This document shows positions 27,141 to 36,563 of a stretch of DNA of 64,000 nucleotides, piece by piece. Every line of letters starts with the position of its first letter. Positions within the stretch are counted from its first letter, which is position 1. Below the pieces are notes generated by a model. It saw only the letters and a list, made by a program, of their open reading frames with translations. It was not told the origin of the DNA and made no database searches. The stretch is from a bacterium (GTDB lineage Bacteria; UBA10199; JACPAL01; GCA-016699445), in assembly GCA_035454885.1 (NCBI GenBank), contig DATIGE010000047.1, forward strand, positions 62,001 to 126,000. Direction: 5' to 3'. The position numbers were made by a program, and so were the translations under genes.

Positions 27141-28021
27141 TGTCTCCCCTTGGCCATCTTGGCCGCCGTTAAAATGGCCGCGATCATGCTCGACGGATCC
27201 GCGACGTTCTTCCCGGCGATGTCGAATGCCGTTCCATGGTCCACGCTCGTCCGGACGAACGGGAGGCCCAACGTGATATTCACCGCGTCTTCGAAATGAA
27301 GCAGCTTGAGCGGGATTAGCCCCTGGTCGTGGTACATTGAGACCACGCAATCGAACTCGCCCTTCACCGCCCGGTGGTAGACGGTGTCTGCGGAGAGGGG
27401 GCCGGTGATGTTCCAACCTTGAGACAGGGCTTTTTTCACGGCCGGAAGGATCACGCGCCGCTCTTCGTCGCCGAACATCCCGGCCTCGCCCGCGTGGGGA
27501 TTGAGGGCCGCGACGGCGATGCGCGGCCTATGGACCCCGAACCGGCCCCGAAGCGAGGCCTGCGTGATCTCGATCGTCTTGAAAATGCCGCCGGCACTCA
27601 GTATGCCAGCGACCTTCGCGAGGGGCTCGTGGATCGTGACCAGGACCACTTTGAGGCTTGGCCCCGCCATCATCATGCGCACCTCCCGCACGTGGGAAAG
27701 ATGGGCCAGGAATTCCGTGTGGCCGGGGTACCGGTAGCCGCCCGCATTGAGGTTCTCCTTGGAGATGGGGGCCGTGGCGATCGCGTCCACGCTGCCGCGC
27801 AGCGCCGCGCGCGCCGCCTCCTCCACGTAATACCCGGACATGCGTCCGCACTGGACGTCCGTCAATTTCCGCGCGCGCTTCCAGTCATAGTAGGCCGTGT
27901 CGCCGAAGAGGAGGACATCGCAAACCCGGCGGACGGCCTTGGAAGCGAGGGCCTTGCGCACGACCTCGGGACCGATGCCCTTCGGGTCGCCCAAAGTGAC
28001 GCCGATCAAGGGCCGTTTCAT
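27137..28021 (-). CDS. pdxA: 4-hydroxythreonine-4-phosphate dehydrogenase
   Basis: A 294-residue NAD-dependent metalloenzyme of pyridoxal phosphate synthesis, slightly shorter than the E. coli enzyme. The start IGVTLGDPKGIGPEVV is diagnostic. TAPISKENLNAGGYRYPGHTEFLAHL (about residues 95-120) holds substrate residues. ALNPHAGEAGMFGDEE and SMYHDQGLIPLKLL contain the metal-binding histidines. VRTSVDHGTAFDIAGK closes the protein. It overlaps its neighbours by four bases on each side, so the unit is tightly coupled. Confidence 0.95.
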   Translation of the reverse strand: MKRPLIGVTLGDPKGIGPEVVRKALASKAVRRVCDVLLFGDTAYYDWKRARKLTDVQCGRMSGYYVEEAARAALRGSVDAIATAPISKENLNAGGYRYPGHTEFLAHLSHVREVRMMMAGPSLKVVLVTIHEPLAKVAGILSAGGIFKTIEITQASLRGRFGVHRPRIAVAALNPHAGEAGMFGDEERRVILPAVKKALSQGWNITGPLSADTVYHRAVKGEFDCVVSMYHDQGLIPLKLLHFEDAVNITLGLPFVRTSVDHGTAFDIAGKNVADPSSMIAAILTAAKMAKGRQ

Positions 28022-28626
28022 TGTTTGATTTCGACGAAGGTCTTGGAGCGCGCCTCATCGAGGTACTTGACGAGCTCTTCCGACGACCGGGCCTGGAGGA
28101 GTTCCATCCGCGCGCGGATGCGGGCCTCGTCGCTCGGCTTCGCACCCGCCTTGCGCGCGACGTCGTCCTCCGAGATCTTGATGCGCGGAAAGATGACCTG
28201 GCTCAGGAACTTCATCTGGCGGATCTGATCGCCCAGATCCTTTTTGTATTTTTCGAACGGCGTGCCTTTTCGGGAGAGTTCGGACTTCAAGATATCGAGC
28301 GTGATGCCGTTCCGAGTGACGACGTCGTTCACCGCGGCGTCGATTTCGCCGTCGGTGGCGGCGACCCCCAGGCGTTCCATCTCGAGCTTGAGGAGTTTTT
28401 CCCGGATCAGGGCCTCGAGGGGGTCCTTGGAGGCGGCAGGAGCCCCCGCCATGCCCTCGGCGAGCCGGGGATTGGCCGACCGCTGGGCCGAAAACTTTTT
28501 CACGTCCGAGAGGGTGATGATGTCGCTGCCCACGACCGCCACGACCCGGTCGACGATTTCGGCGGCGGCCCGCCCGGAGGCAAGTGCCGAAACGGCAAGC
28601 AAAATCAGGAAGATGGATGTTCTCAT
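28018..28626 (-). CDS. SurA N-terminal-domain protein without an isomerase domain
   Basis: A 202-residue periplasmic protein with a signal peptide (residues 1-22, cut after GRAAA). The SurA-like chaperone domain starts EIVDRVVAVVGSDIITLSDVKKF and continues through LEALIREKLLKLEMERLG and the helical core to about residue 160. The C-terminal strand-helix typical of SurA ends the protein, but no parvulin domain is present. It follows a full PpiC lipoprotein by four bases, so the pair may share outer-membrane protein chaperoning. It overlaps pdxA by ATGA. Confidence 0.82.
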   Translation of the reverse strand: MRTSIFLILLAVSALASGRAAAEIVDRVVAVVGSDIITLSDVKKFSAQRSANPRLAEGMAGAPAASKDPLEALIREKLLKLEMERLGVAATDGEIDAAVNDVVTRNGITLDILKSELSRKGTPFEKYKKDLGDQIRQMKFLSQVIFPRIKISEDDVARKAGAKPSDEARIRARMELLQARSSEELVKYLDEARSKTFVEIKQ

Positions 28627-28630
28627 ATGG

Positions 28631-29590
28631 CTATTGGACCCCTAGAGAGACCTCTTTGAGAGCCTTGTCGTCAATCGTAATTTTCTTGTTGCGGTAAAGC
28701 TGGTCAAACCAGTCCTTGAGGGCGGGGCCGGCCTTTTCCTCTTTGATGCGGCGTTCGACCTCCGCCGACACCTCGGGGAGGGGCTGCTGGCGGCTGGGCT
28801 GTTTGTCGGTGACGCGGAAGATATGATAGCCGTACTCCGACTGGATCACGTCGCTGGTCTGCCCCGTGGCCAGCGTGAAGCACGCCTGTTCGAAGATTTC
28901 CGGGTACTGACCGCGCGAGACGTAGCCCAGGTCGCCGCCGTTCTCCCGGTCCGGACTCTCCGAATATTTCTGGGCGACGCTTGCGAAGTTTTCGCCCTTC
29001 TCCAGGAGGGAGCGGATCTTTTCGGCCTTGTCCTTCTTGTTGGTGACGATGTGACGGCAGCGGATGCGGTCCGGGAGCCTGAAGACCGAGCGGTACTTCT
29101 TGTAATAGTCCTCGATCTCGCGTTCCGTGGGTTTGAGCGGCGCGGTGACTTCCTGTTCGATCAGCTTGTCGATGATTTTCTTGTTTTCCCTCCGTTTCGC
29201 CCAATCCTCCCGGCGGACCTTTTTCTCTTCAAGAATTTTTTCGAACTCGCCCTCGCGGTAGCCGGACTGGGCCTCCGCGGACAACTTTTCTTGCTCCTCG
29301 GGGGTCAGGGAGATGCCTTTCTCGCGGGCCGTCTGGAGGAGGACCTTTTCCTGGATGAGGCCGTTCAAGAGCGTCTTTTTGACGACTGTCTTCCCTTCGG
29401 GATCGGCCAGGACGTCCGGCCCGTAGTCGTCGGCCTGTTCGGCCAGCACCCTTTGAAGATCCTCCGCCAGGATTGGCTCTCCGTCGACGGTCGCGACGAC
29501 CACGGGACCAGCGGGTTTTGAGCAGCCCGCGAGCAGCAGGAGCAACAGGATGAGATGGCGGAGCTTCATGTCGGGAGCATCTAATGTCAT
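28631..29590 (-). CDS. PpiC-type peptidyl-prolyl isomerase lipoprotein
   Basis: A 319-residue parvulin lipoprotein. The ATG at 29590 overlaps the mfd stop (ATGA). An alternative ATG at 29569 starts directly with the lipoprotein signal MKLRHLILLLLLLAGC and gives the same mature protein. Mature residues begin at Cys after LLAG. The chaperone domain covers about 30-160. The parvulin domain covers about 170-275, with RIRCRHIVTNKKDKAEKI, FASVAQKYSESPDRENGGDLGYVSRGQ and SEYGYHIFRVTDK. It is the second PpiC protein in the window and is not a recent duplicate of the one at 5553-6566. Confidence 0.88.
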   Translation of the reverse strand: MTLDAPDMKLRHLILLLLLLAGCSKPAGPVVVATVDGEPILAEDLQRVLAEQADDYGPDVLADPEGKTVVKKTLLNGLIQEKVLLQTAREKGISLTPEEQEKLSAEAQSGYREGEFEKILEEKKVRREDWAKRRENKKIIDKLIEQEVTAPLKPTEREIEDYYKKYRSVFRLPDRIRCRHIVTNKKDKAEKIRSLLEKGENFASVAQKYSESPDRENGGDLGYVSRGQYPEIFEQACFTLATGQTSDVIQSEYGYHIFRVTDKQPSRQQPLPEVSAEVERRIKEEKAGPALKDWFDQLYRNKKITIDDKALKEVSLGVQ

Positions 29591-32500
29591 GAGAGGTGAA
29601 GCGTCAATTCCCGCAGAAATTTCTTGGCCGCCGCCAGCGCCTCGGCGGGTTTCTCCAGGCCGTGGGTGACGATGAACCGAAAGTCCGGCGTCAGCCGGTA
29701 GCGCTTGGGGGATTGGGTGATCCGCTGCATGAGGAGGTCGGGGTTTAAGGGCGAGGACGGGTCGAAGGCGAAGACGAAGTGCTTCGCGTCCGCGCGGACC
29801 TGCTTGATGCGGAGACGCTTCGCGTGGACCTTGAGACCCGAGAGCTCCAGGAGGTTTTCGGCCTCCGCCGGCGGCTCGCCGAAGCGGTCCCTCATTTCTT
29901 CACGGACGATGTCCGCCTCCAGCTCGTCGGAGAGGGACGACAGCCGGCGGTAGGTCTCGAGGCGGACCGGCGGGTCGGGGATGTAGTCCTCCGAGAGGTA
30001 CGCCGGGACCGCGAAGTGGAGCTCGGGGTCGATCTCCTCCAGGACGTGCTCGCCCTTCAGCTCGTGGACGGCCTTTTCCAAGAGCTCCGTGTAGAGATCG
30101 TAGCCGATCGCCGCCATCTGGCCGGACTGGCTCGACCCCAGGAGATTTCCCGCCCCGCGGATCTCCAGGTCGTAGGACGCCATCTTGTAGCCGACGCCCA
30201 GCTCCGAGAAGCGCTGCAGGACGGAGAGCCGCTTCGTCGCCTCCGGCGTGAGTTTCTTGCCTTCCTCGACGAGCAGATAGGCGTACGCGCGGTGGCCGCC
30301 GCGGCCGACGCGTCCGCGGAGCTGGTAGATCTGGGCGAGGCCAAAGTGGTCGGCGTCGTGGATCAAGATGGTGTTCGCCGTCGGGATGTCGATGCCGGAT
30401 TCGATGATGGTCGTGCAGAGCAGCAAGTCGAATTCCCCGTGGAAGAACCGGACCATCACCTGCTCGAGCGCGTCCTCGTCCATCTGGCCGTGGCCGACAC
30501 CGATCCGGGCCTCTGGAATGACCCTCTCCAGCCTCTCCTTCATCCGTCCGATCGTCGCCACCTCGTTGTAGACGTAGAAGACCTGGCCGCCGCGCTTGAG
30601 CTCTCGAACGATCGCCTCGCGAACGACCTCCTCTTCGAACGGCATGACGAAGGTGCGGATGGAGAGCCGGTCGGTGGGCGGGGTTTCGATGACGCTGATG
30701 GGCCGGATGCCGACGAGCGACATGTACAAGGTGCGGGGGATCGGCGTCGCGGAGAGGGCGAGCACGTCCACGTTCTTTTTCAGTCTCTTGATCTTTTCCT
30801 TTTGCTCGACGCCGAAGCGGTGCTCCTCGTCCATGATGAGGAGGCCCAGGTTCTTGAAGGAGACGTCCGGTTGGAGGAGGCGGTGCGTCCCGACGACGAC
30901 GTCGACCTCGCCCTGGGCGAGCCTTTTGACGGTCTCCTTCTGCTCGGCGGGCGACCGGAACCGCGAGATCATGTCGATCGCGACCGGATAGTCCTTGAAG
31001 CGCTCCAAGAAGCGTTCGTAGTGCTGGAAGGCCAAGAGCGTCGTCGGCACCAAGAAGGCCACCTGCCGCCCGTCGAGGACGGCCAAAAACGCCGCGCGGA
31101 GGGCGACCTCGGTCTTGCCATAGCCGACGTCCCCCAACACGAGCCGGTCCATGGGCTTGTCCTTCTGCATATCATCTAAGACCTCGGCGATCGCCCGGTC
31201 TTGATCTGGAGTCTCTTCGTAGGGGAAGGAGGCCTCGAAGGCCTCGAAGAGTTCGTTGGGCGGGGGGAAGGGCGGCTTGTGGCCCGCCGTGCGCGCGGCA
31301 TAGAGGTTCAAGAGATCGCCCGCTAGCTCCTTGATGACCTTCTCCGACTTGGCCCGGATCTTCGCCCAGGAGGCCCCTCCCATCTTGTCGAGCCTGGGAG
31401 GTTTTCCGTCCGCACCCGTGTAGCGCTGGACCAGGTTCATCCGGTAGACGGGCACGTAAAGCCTGTCGCCGTCCCGGTATTCGATCGTGAGGAAGTCGTT
31501 CCGGGCCCCCTCAATCTCCATCGGTATGAGTCCCCGGTAGAGCCCGATCCCGTGTTCCTTGTGGACGACGGGGTCGCCGGTCTTCAGCTCCGCGAAGGCG
31601 GAGAGGTCGAGGCCGCCCTTACCCTCGCGGGCGGGCTTGCGGACCTTGGGGCCGAAGATCTCCTCGTCGGTCAGGATCGTGATCCGTTCGGAGGGGAGCC
31701 GGAAGCCCGCCCTCAGGTCGCCGGAGAGGAGGGTGACGCTCGCCTCGGGCGCCGCGGCCTCGATGAAACGTGAGGTCGAGACCTCTCCCAGGTGCGGCAG
31801 GTAATGGAGGAGGAGGTCGCGCAGGCGCTCGGCCTGGGGCACGGAGCCGGCGACCAGAAAGACGCGGTCGGTCAGAGCCCAATTCTGGATGCGCTTGGCA
31901 AGAGGGGCCAGGGGCTCGACGCCCTTCCTGCTCCTCTCGATCTCCCGGCGGACCTCGTCGTGGGATTCTGCCTGGAAGGCGATTTCCTCCGCAGGCCTCG
32001 AAGACACGGAGCCGAGCGTGATTCTCGTTCTTTGAGCGATTCCCTCGCGAAAGGCGCCCGTCAGCAAGACGTCTTCGGGGCGCATGAGGGTTTCCTTGCC
32101 GGCCACCAGGGTCTTCACCTCGTCCGCGTGTTCTTCGATCACCGCCTCGAGGGCGGCGAAATCGTCGGCGAGGATGACGGCGTCCTCGGGCAGCCAATCC
32201 CAGAAGGACGTCGGGCGGTCATAGAAGAGAGGGAGATACGTCTCGATCCCCGCGAACGGAATGCCCTCCCGGACCTTTTCCAGGGGTCCCGCCCAATGGG
32301 AGCGGGACAGGTCGCGGTCCTCGGCCGTCCTTCGCGCCTTTTCGGCGAACGTCGCGGCGGTCTTGTCGTTCAGGACGACCTCGCGGACGGGGATGAGGGA
32401 GGCCGCCGTCAAGGCGCCTTGCCCCTCCAGAGACCGCTGGGTCTTGGCGTCAAAGGCGCGGATGGACTCCACCGTGTCGCCCATCCATTCGATCCGGAGC

Positions 32501-33102
32501 GGATAGGGATGGAGGGGGTGAAAGACGTCGACGATCGCCCCGCGGACGGCGACGTTGCCGGGATCGACGGCGAGCGGGACGTTCTGATAGCCCCAGGCGG
32601 CCAGGTTCTCGAGAAATTCGTCGCGATCCAAGTCTTCTCCGGTCTTGATCGCGAGAGGCGTCTCCAAGACCGGCTTGGGCAGAAGGGGGGTGAGGACAGC
32701 CGGGACCGTTGTCGCCGTGAAGAGGGGAGGCGCCTTCCGCGTGAAGGCCTGGAGCGTTCTGAGTCGCTCGCAGGTGATCTGGACGTGGGGCGACAGCGGC
32801 GTGAAGGGCAGGGCGTCGTGCGGGGGAAAAAAGAAGGTCTCGCCCTCGGCAAAATCCCCTAGAAAGAACTCAAGGTCTTTGAGGAACCGCGCCGCCTCCC
32901 GCGCGCGCGGAGCGAGGTAGATGAAACAGCGCCCGGCGCCGGAGGTGAGGAGCCGCGAGAGGACGTAGGCCTTCGAGGAGCCCACGAGACCGCTCAAGGT
33001 CAGGGCCCGGGCCCCGGACCGGATTTGATCGGCGAGATGTTCCAGAGGCGCGGGCACAGGGGTTCCCTTGGTATTCAAGAGAACTGGAACCGTCAATCCC
33101 AT
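29587..33102 (-). CDS. mfd: Transcription-repair coupling factor
   Basis: An 1171-residue SF2 translocase that removes stalled RNA polymerase and recruits UvrA. The UvrB-homology region occupies the N-terminal third. The RNA polymerase-interacting domain contains GDRLYVPVYRMNLVQRY (about residues 545-561). The motor shows LVLGDVGYGKTEVALRA (about 650-666), LIMDEEHRFG (about 755-764), LALSATPIPRTLYMS and QLRGRVGRG. The TRG motif and the C-terminal UvrA-inhibiting domain follow. Length is normal. It heads a minus-strand operon with ppiC, the SurA-like gene, pdxA and the hexomutase, with overlaps throughout. Confidence 0.96.
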   Translation of the reverse strand: MGLTVPVLLNTKGTPVPAPLEHLADQIRSGARALTLSGLVGSSKAYVLSRLLTSGAGRCFIYLAPRAREAARFLKDLEFFLGDFAEGETFFFPPHDALPFTPLSPHVQITCERLRTLQAFTRKAPPLFTATTVPAVLTPLLPKPVLETPLAIKTGEDLDRDEFLENLAAWGYQNVPLAVDPGNVAVRGAIVDVFHPLHPYPLRIEWMGDTVESIRAFDAKTQRSLEGQGALTAASLIPVREVVLNDKTAATFAEKARRTAEDRDLSRSHWAGPLEKVREGIPFAGIETYLPLFYDRPTSFWDWLPEDAVILADDFAALEAVIEEHADEVKTLVAGKETLMRPEDVLLTGAFREGIAQRTRITLGSVSSRPAEEIAFQAESHDEVRREIERSRKGVEPLAPLAKRIQNWALTDRVFLVAGSVPQAERLRDLLLHYLPHLGEVSTSRFIEAAAPEASVTLLSGDLRAGFRLPSERITILTDEEIFGPKVRKPAREGKGGLDLSAFAELKTGDPVVHKEHGIGLYRGLIPMEIEGARNDFLTIEYRDGDRLYVPVYRMNLVQRYTGADGKPPRLDKMGGASWAKIRAKSEKVIKELAGDLLNLYAARTAGHKPPFPPPNELFEAFEASFPYEETPDQDRAIAEVLDDMQKDKPMDRLVLGDVGYGKTEVALRAAFLAVLDGRQVAFLVPTTLLAFQHYERFLERFKDYPVAIDMISRFRSPAEQKETVKRLAQGEVDVVVGTHRLLQPDVSFKNLGLLIMDEEHRFGVEQKEKIKRLKKNVDVLALSATPIPRTLYMSLVGIRPISVIETPPTDRLSIRTFVMPFEEEVVREAIVRELKRGGQVFYVYNEVATIGRMKERLERVIPEARIGVGHGQMDEDALEQVMVRFFHGEFDLLLCTTIIESGIDIPTANTILIHDADHFGLAQIYQLRGRVGRGGHRAYAYLLVEEGKKLTPEATKRLSVLQRFSELGVGYKMASYDLEIRGAGNLLGSSQSGQMAAIGYDLYTELLEKAVHELKGEHVLEEIDPELHFAVPAYLSEDYIPDPPVRLETYRRLSSLSDELEADIVREEMRDRFGEPPAEAENLLELSGLKVHAKRLRIKQVRADAKHFVFAFDPSSPLNPDLLMQRITQSPKRYRLTPDFRFIVTHGLEKPAEALAAAKKFLRELTLHLS

Positions 33103-33180
33103 CGATAATTATGGGGTGTCCGTTGGCAGAGATTTCGACTATAATTCCTAAGATACCGATATGATTCAGTTTTGATTGTT

Positions 33181-34533
33181 ATGGCCGGACCTCCTACAAC
33201 ACCGCGGATTCCCGAGAGCGTCGGCAACGCCCTGCACAACGCCGATCGGGCCATGGGTGAAGCCCTTCATGTGGCGGAGCCTTATGTCGATCTCGCCAGG
33301 GCCCTCCCGCTGTCGCCCCGTCCCTCGGATGCCTATGAGGCCCGCCGTTCTCCCACCGACCAATTGGCGGACATGCGCCGGTTCATCATCTTCCGCCCCG
33401 GCCGGGCCCATGAGGTGGCGGCCATGGGCGATCGTACGGAGCCCGGGGCGCGTCCGGCCTCCGACGACGTGATGCGCGTGATCCGGGACGGGCGGATGAT
33501 CGCCGTCCCGTCGCGCGGGACGGAGGAAGCCGCGCGCGCCGGAACGGCCCATCCCGCTCAGGCCGCGCAGAACGCCGCCCAACTCCGGGAAATGCTGTCC
33601 AGCCTGACCAAGGAGGAACTGAGCGTCTTCGAGCGGATCTTCATGGCCCACTTCGAGGGCGGGATCCCCGTCGGCGAGAAACTGGCGGCGGGCCAGTTCA
33701 AGTTCCTGTCCAAGTCGGAAAAGGCCTGGGTGGAGTTCTTCCAAAAATTTCTCCCGTTCACCTTGGAGAAGAAGGTCAAGACGGGCGACGTCGAGATGCT
33801 CGTCTTCCGGGGGCTCTTCGAGGACATGCACAAGGAACAGGCGGCCAAGGGGGAAAAGGCGCCGGTGTTGTTCCTCGTCTCCGACATGAAGTTCCTGGAC
33901 GGCAAGACCGACAAGTTCGCGCGGTTGCAGATTGCGGGGCAGGACCTCCTCAAGACCATGTCCGAGCAGCAACCCGGCAACGTCCTGGGCAAGGAAATGC
34001 TGGCCCAAATCGCCGAAAAGCTCGGCGGCGAGGAATTCTCCTACCTCTCGCTTTCCCACCGGATCGTGAATCCGGACATGGTCGATAAAACGAAAAACCC
34101 AATCGCCGAAGCCTATCGGACTCCGGAGCAGATGAAGGGCCAAGCGATCCGCGAGGGGACGAGGGACGTGAGCCAGGGCATCGCCCTCTCGGCGCGCACC
34201 GAGCAGTTGATCGCCGAGAAGCTGGACATCAACCTGAAGGCGCAGGCGCGCGGTGATCTGGGCGCCGTGGAGCGGCGCGGGGGCGAGGCCCAGGGGATGC
34301 CGGGCGTGGATCTCGGAGGCCTCTTTCTCGGGAAGAAGAAAAGGAAGGGGATGGGGACGGACTACGACGAGGCGGGAGGCCAGTCGCCGTACGTGCCGTG
34401 GTGGCTGGCGCCCATGCAACCCAAGAAGTTCAAGGGCAAGGCGCGGTGGTGGGTGCCGTTCCTGTATTTCCTCGGGGCCTCGGCTGTGGGTCTCGCGCTG
34501 GTGTATGCCTTCCGGTATTGGATATCCCGCTAG
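33181..34533 (+). CDS. Unknown protein with C-terminal membrane anchor
   Basis: 450 residues from the ATG at 33181 (TTG at 33172 also possible; no good ribosome site for either). Residues 1-130 are Pro/Arg/Ala-rich and probably disordered. Residues 135-300 look folded and helical (SSLTKEELSVFERIFMAHF, LSKSEKAWVEFFQKFLPF). A basic KKKRKG patch (about 385) precedes one C-terminal transmembrane helix (about 425-447), so it is likely tail-anchored. No family recognised. A TATAAT box lies about 40 bases upstream. Its stop codon shares a CTAG with the convergent HIT gene. Confidence 0.7.
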   Translation: MAGPPTTPRIPESVGNALHNADRAMGEALHVAEPYVDLARALPLSPRPSDAYEARRSPTDQLADMRRFIIFRPGRAHEVAAMGDRTEPGARPASDDVMRVIRDGRMIAVPSRGTEEAARAGTAHPAQAAQNAAQLREMLSSLTKEELSVFERIFMAHFEGGIPVGEKLAAGQFKFLSKSEKAWVEFFQKFLPFTLEKKVKTGDVEMLVFRGLFEDMHKEQAAKGEKAPVLFLVSDMKFLDGKTDKFARLQIAGQDLLKTMSEQQPGNVLGKEMLAQIAEKLGGEEFSYLSLSHRIVNPDMVDKTKNPIAEAYRTPEQMKGQAIREGTRDVSQGIALSARTEQLIAEKLDINLKAQARGDLGAVERRGGEAQGMPGVDLGGLFLGKKKRKGMGTDYDEAGGQSPYVPWWLAPMQPKKFKGKARWWVPFLYFLGASAVGLALVYAFRYWISR

Positions 34534-34865
34534 CCCGGCGGCCACGAAAACAAACGTCCCGACAAGAGATGCAGGTGCAGGTGCCAGACGCTCTGGCCCG
34601 CGGACTCCCCGTTGTTGACGACCAGCCGAAAGTCTTTCAGTCCTTCCTTCTTCGCGATCTCCTTCGCCGCCCAGTGGAGATGGCCAACCAACTCCTTGTC
34701 GCCCGCCTCCATGTCGTTGATCTTCGCGAAGTGTTTACGCGGCAAGATCAGGATATGCGTGGGCGCCTGGGGGTTGATGTCCCGGAAGGCGAAGCAGAGA
34801 TCATCTTCATAGACCGTCTTCGACGGGATCTCCTTCGCGATGATCTTGCAGAAGAGGCAATCCAT
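34530..34865 (-). CDS. HIT family nucleotide hydrolase/transferase (HinT-like)
   Basis: A 111-residue histidine-triad protein. CLFCKIIAKEIPSKTVYED at the N terminus carries one of the two zinc-type Cys pairs. The active site is QSVWHLHLHLLSG (H-x-H-x-H, about residues 92-104). HinT-type proteins hydrolyse AMP-lysine and related phosphoramidates. The ATG overlaps the hisI stop by one base, placing it at the end of the his operon. The stop is shared, as CTAG, with the convergent gene. Confidence 0.93.
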   Translation of the reverse strand: MDCLFCKIIAKEIPSKTVYEDDLCFAFRDINPQAPTHILILPRKHFAKINDMEAGDKELVGHLHWAAKEIAKKEGLKDFRLVVNNGESAGQSVWHLHLHLLSGRLFSWPPG

Positions 34866-35245
34866 TATTTTTTCGTATACGCCTGTTTAGGATCGAAGAT
34901 CCGTTCGGCGACGATGCTTGCTCTGTCCCCCTCGATTTTCCGGAAAAAGCAGCTCCGGTAACCCTCGTGGCAGGCGGCCACCTTTTGTTCCACCTTGATC
35001 AAGAGGGCGTCCGCATCGCAGTCGAAGTAGACGCCCTTGACGGTCTGCGTGTGCCCGGATTCCTCGCCCTTGATCCAGAGTTTCTTGCGCGAGCGCGACC
35101 AGAAGGCGACGTAGGGGCCCTGAAGCGTCCTCTCGACCGCCTCGCGGTTCATGAAGGCGAACATGAGGACCTCGTTCGTCTTCTCGTCCTGGATGATGGC
35201 CGAAATCAGACCATTTTCATCAAATTTCAGTTGGTCAATGATCAT
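34865..35245 (-). CDS. hisI: Phosphoribosyl-AMP cyclohydrolase
   Basis: A 126-residue enzyme of histidine synthesis step three, without a fused HisE. The metal and active-site blocks are MNREAVERTL, FWSRSRKKLWIKGEESGHTQTVK (about residues 48-70), DCDADALLIKV with the Mg-binding Asp residues (about 75-85), and the zinc cysteines in ACHEGYRSCF (about 92-101). It is separated from hisF by a peptidyl-prolyl isomerase gene and overlaps that gene by ATGA. Confidence 0.95.
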   Translation of the reverse strand: MIIDQLKFDENGLISAIIQDEKTNEVLMFAFMNREAVERTLQGPYVAFWSRSRKKLWIKGEESGHTQTVKGVYFDCDADALLIKVEQKVAACHEGYRSCFFRKIEGDRASIVAERIFDPKQAYTKK

Positions 35246-35817
35246 TGGATTTCGATTTTAACGATCTTGTCGCCGACGGCGATCTTCTTGACCACGTCCA
35301 TGCCGGCCGTCGTCTTGCCGAAGACCGTGTAGCCGTTGTCCAGGAACGGCGTCGGCGCGAGGGTGATGTAGAACTGACTGCCGCTCGAACGTTTTTCCGG
35401 ATTCACCTCGTCGCCCAGGCGCGCCCAGGCGAGCGCCCCTTCGACGTGTTTGTGCGGGTTGTTTTTCAGCTCGGCCGGAATCGTATACCCCGGCCCGCCG
35501 CGTCCCGTGCCCTCGGGGTCGCCGCCCTGAACGACGAAGTTCGGGACCACGCGATGGAACGTCAGCCCGTCATAGAAGCCCCCCTTGGCGAGCTGGACGA
35601 AATTGGTGACGGAGAGAGGGGCCTCCTTGGGGTAAAGTTCGACGGTGATGTCGCCCTTGGAGGTCTTGATGACGGCCTTCGTGTGTTTTTCGACGTCGGC
35701 GAGCGGCGCCTTGGGTTCCGTGAATTTGGAGGCGGACATGGCGATCCTTTCTGCCCCGATCAGGGACAAGACAGCGGTGATGACGATTACAACCTTACCG
35801 GCACATCGTGTTGCCAT
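35242..35817 (-). CDS. Cyclophilin-type peptidyl-prolyl isomerase, probably exported
   Basis: A 191-residue protein. The first 29 residues form a signal-like segment ([23 protein letters not shown]). The cyclophilin domain starts [46 protein letters not shown] holds the catalytic Arg and FxxQGGD, and [12 protein letters not shown] the GSQFFI-like block. AAAGGAG eight bases upstream supports the start at 35817. A second start at 35739, also with a ribosome site, would give a cytoplasmic form of about 165 residues. It overlaps hisF by 31 bases and hisI by four, so it sits inside the his operon. Confidence 0.88.
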   Translation of the reverse strand: MATRCAGKVVIVITAVLSLIGAERIAMSASKFTEPKAPLADVEKHTKAVIKTSKGDITVELYPKEAPLSVTNFVQLAKGGFYDGLTFHRVVPNFVVQGGDPEGTGRGGPGYTIPAELKNNPHKHVEGALAWARLGDEVNPEKRSSGSQFYITLAPTPFLDNGYTVFGKTTAGMDVVKKIAVGDKIVKIEIQ

Positions 35818-36563
35818 AGATACTCCTTTGTCTCCGAGAGTGTGAATTCGCGATAGTGGAAAATCGACGCCGCGAGCGCCGCGGCCGCCTCGCCCTTCGT
35901 CAATGCCTCCAAGATGTGATGCGGATGCCCCGCCCCGCCGGAGGCGATGACCGGGATGGTGACGGCCTTCGAGACCGCCGCGGTGAGCTCCAAGTCATAG
36001 CCGTCCTTGGTGCCGTCGCGGTCCATGCTGGTCAAGAGGATTTCGCCGGCGCCCATCTTTTCCATCTTTTTCGCCCAAGCGATCGCATCGAGTTTGGTTT
36101 CCTTGCGGCCCCCATGGGTGAACACGGTCCATTTCTTCGGCAGTTTTTTCCCATTCGACACGGCGTGTTTCGCGTCGATCGCCACGACGATGCACTGCGA
36201 ACCGAATTTCTCCGACGCCTTCTTCACGAACTCGGGGTCCGCCACCGCCGCGGTATTGATGGAAACCTTGTCGGCCCCGGCGTTCAGAAGGTCGCGGATC
36301 TCCTGGAGGCTGCGGATGCCGCCGCCGACCGTGAGCGGCATGAAAACCCGCTCGGCGGTTTTGGCCACGACGTCCAGGATGATCTTCCGCTTCTCGTGCG
36401 AGGCGGTGATGTCCAGGAAGACCAGCTCGTCCGCGCCCTGGTGATCGTATTCCTCGGCGACGAGGACGGGGTCGCCCGCGTCGCGGAGGTTCACGAACTT
36501 GGTGCCCTTCACGACGCGCCCGTCGGCGACGTCGAGGCATGGAATCACTCTCTTGGCTAGCAT
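35787..36563 (-). CDS. hisF: Imidazole glycerol phosphate synthase subunit HisF
   Basis: A 258-residue TIM-barrel cyclase. It starts [20 protein letters not shown], with the catalytic Asp11 equivalent. [53 protein letters not shown] with the second catalytic Asp (about residue 135), and the phosphate-binding [14 protein letters not shown] complete the barrel. Length is normal. It overlaps hisA by seven bases. The partner glutaminase HisH is not in the window. Confidence 0.96.
   Translation of the reverse strand: MLAKRVIPCLDVADGRVVKGTKFVNLRDAGDPVLVAEEYDHQGADELVFLDITASHEKRKIILDVVAKTAERVFMPLTVGGGIRSLQEIRDLLNAGADKVSINTAAVADPEFVKKASEKFGSQCIVVAIDAKHAVSNGKKLPKKWTVFTHGGRKETKLDAIAWAKKMEKMGAGEILLTSMDRDGTKDGYDLELTAAVSKAVTIPVIASGGAGHPHHILEALTKGEAAAALAASIFHYREFTLSETKEYLWQHDVPVRL

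Noticed and set aside
33143-33158. TTGGCAGAGATTTCGA as a sigma54 promoter for the gene at 33181
   Set aside because: The invariant GC of the -12 box is GA here, and a TATAAT box follows at 33138 and after, which fits a vegetative promoter better.
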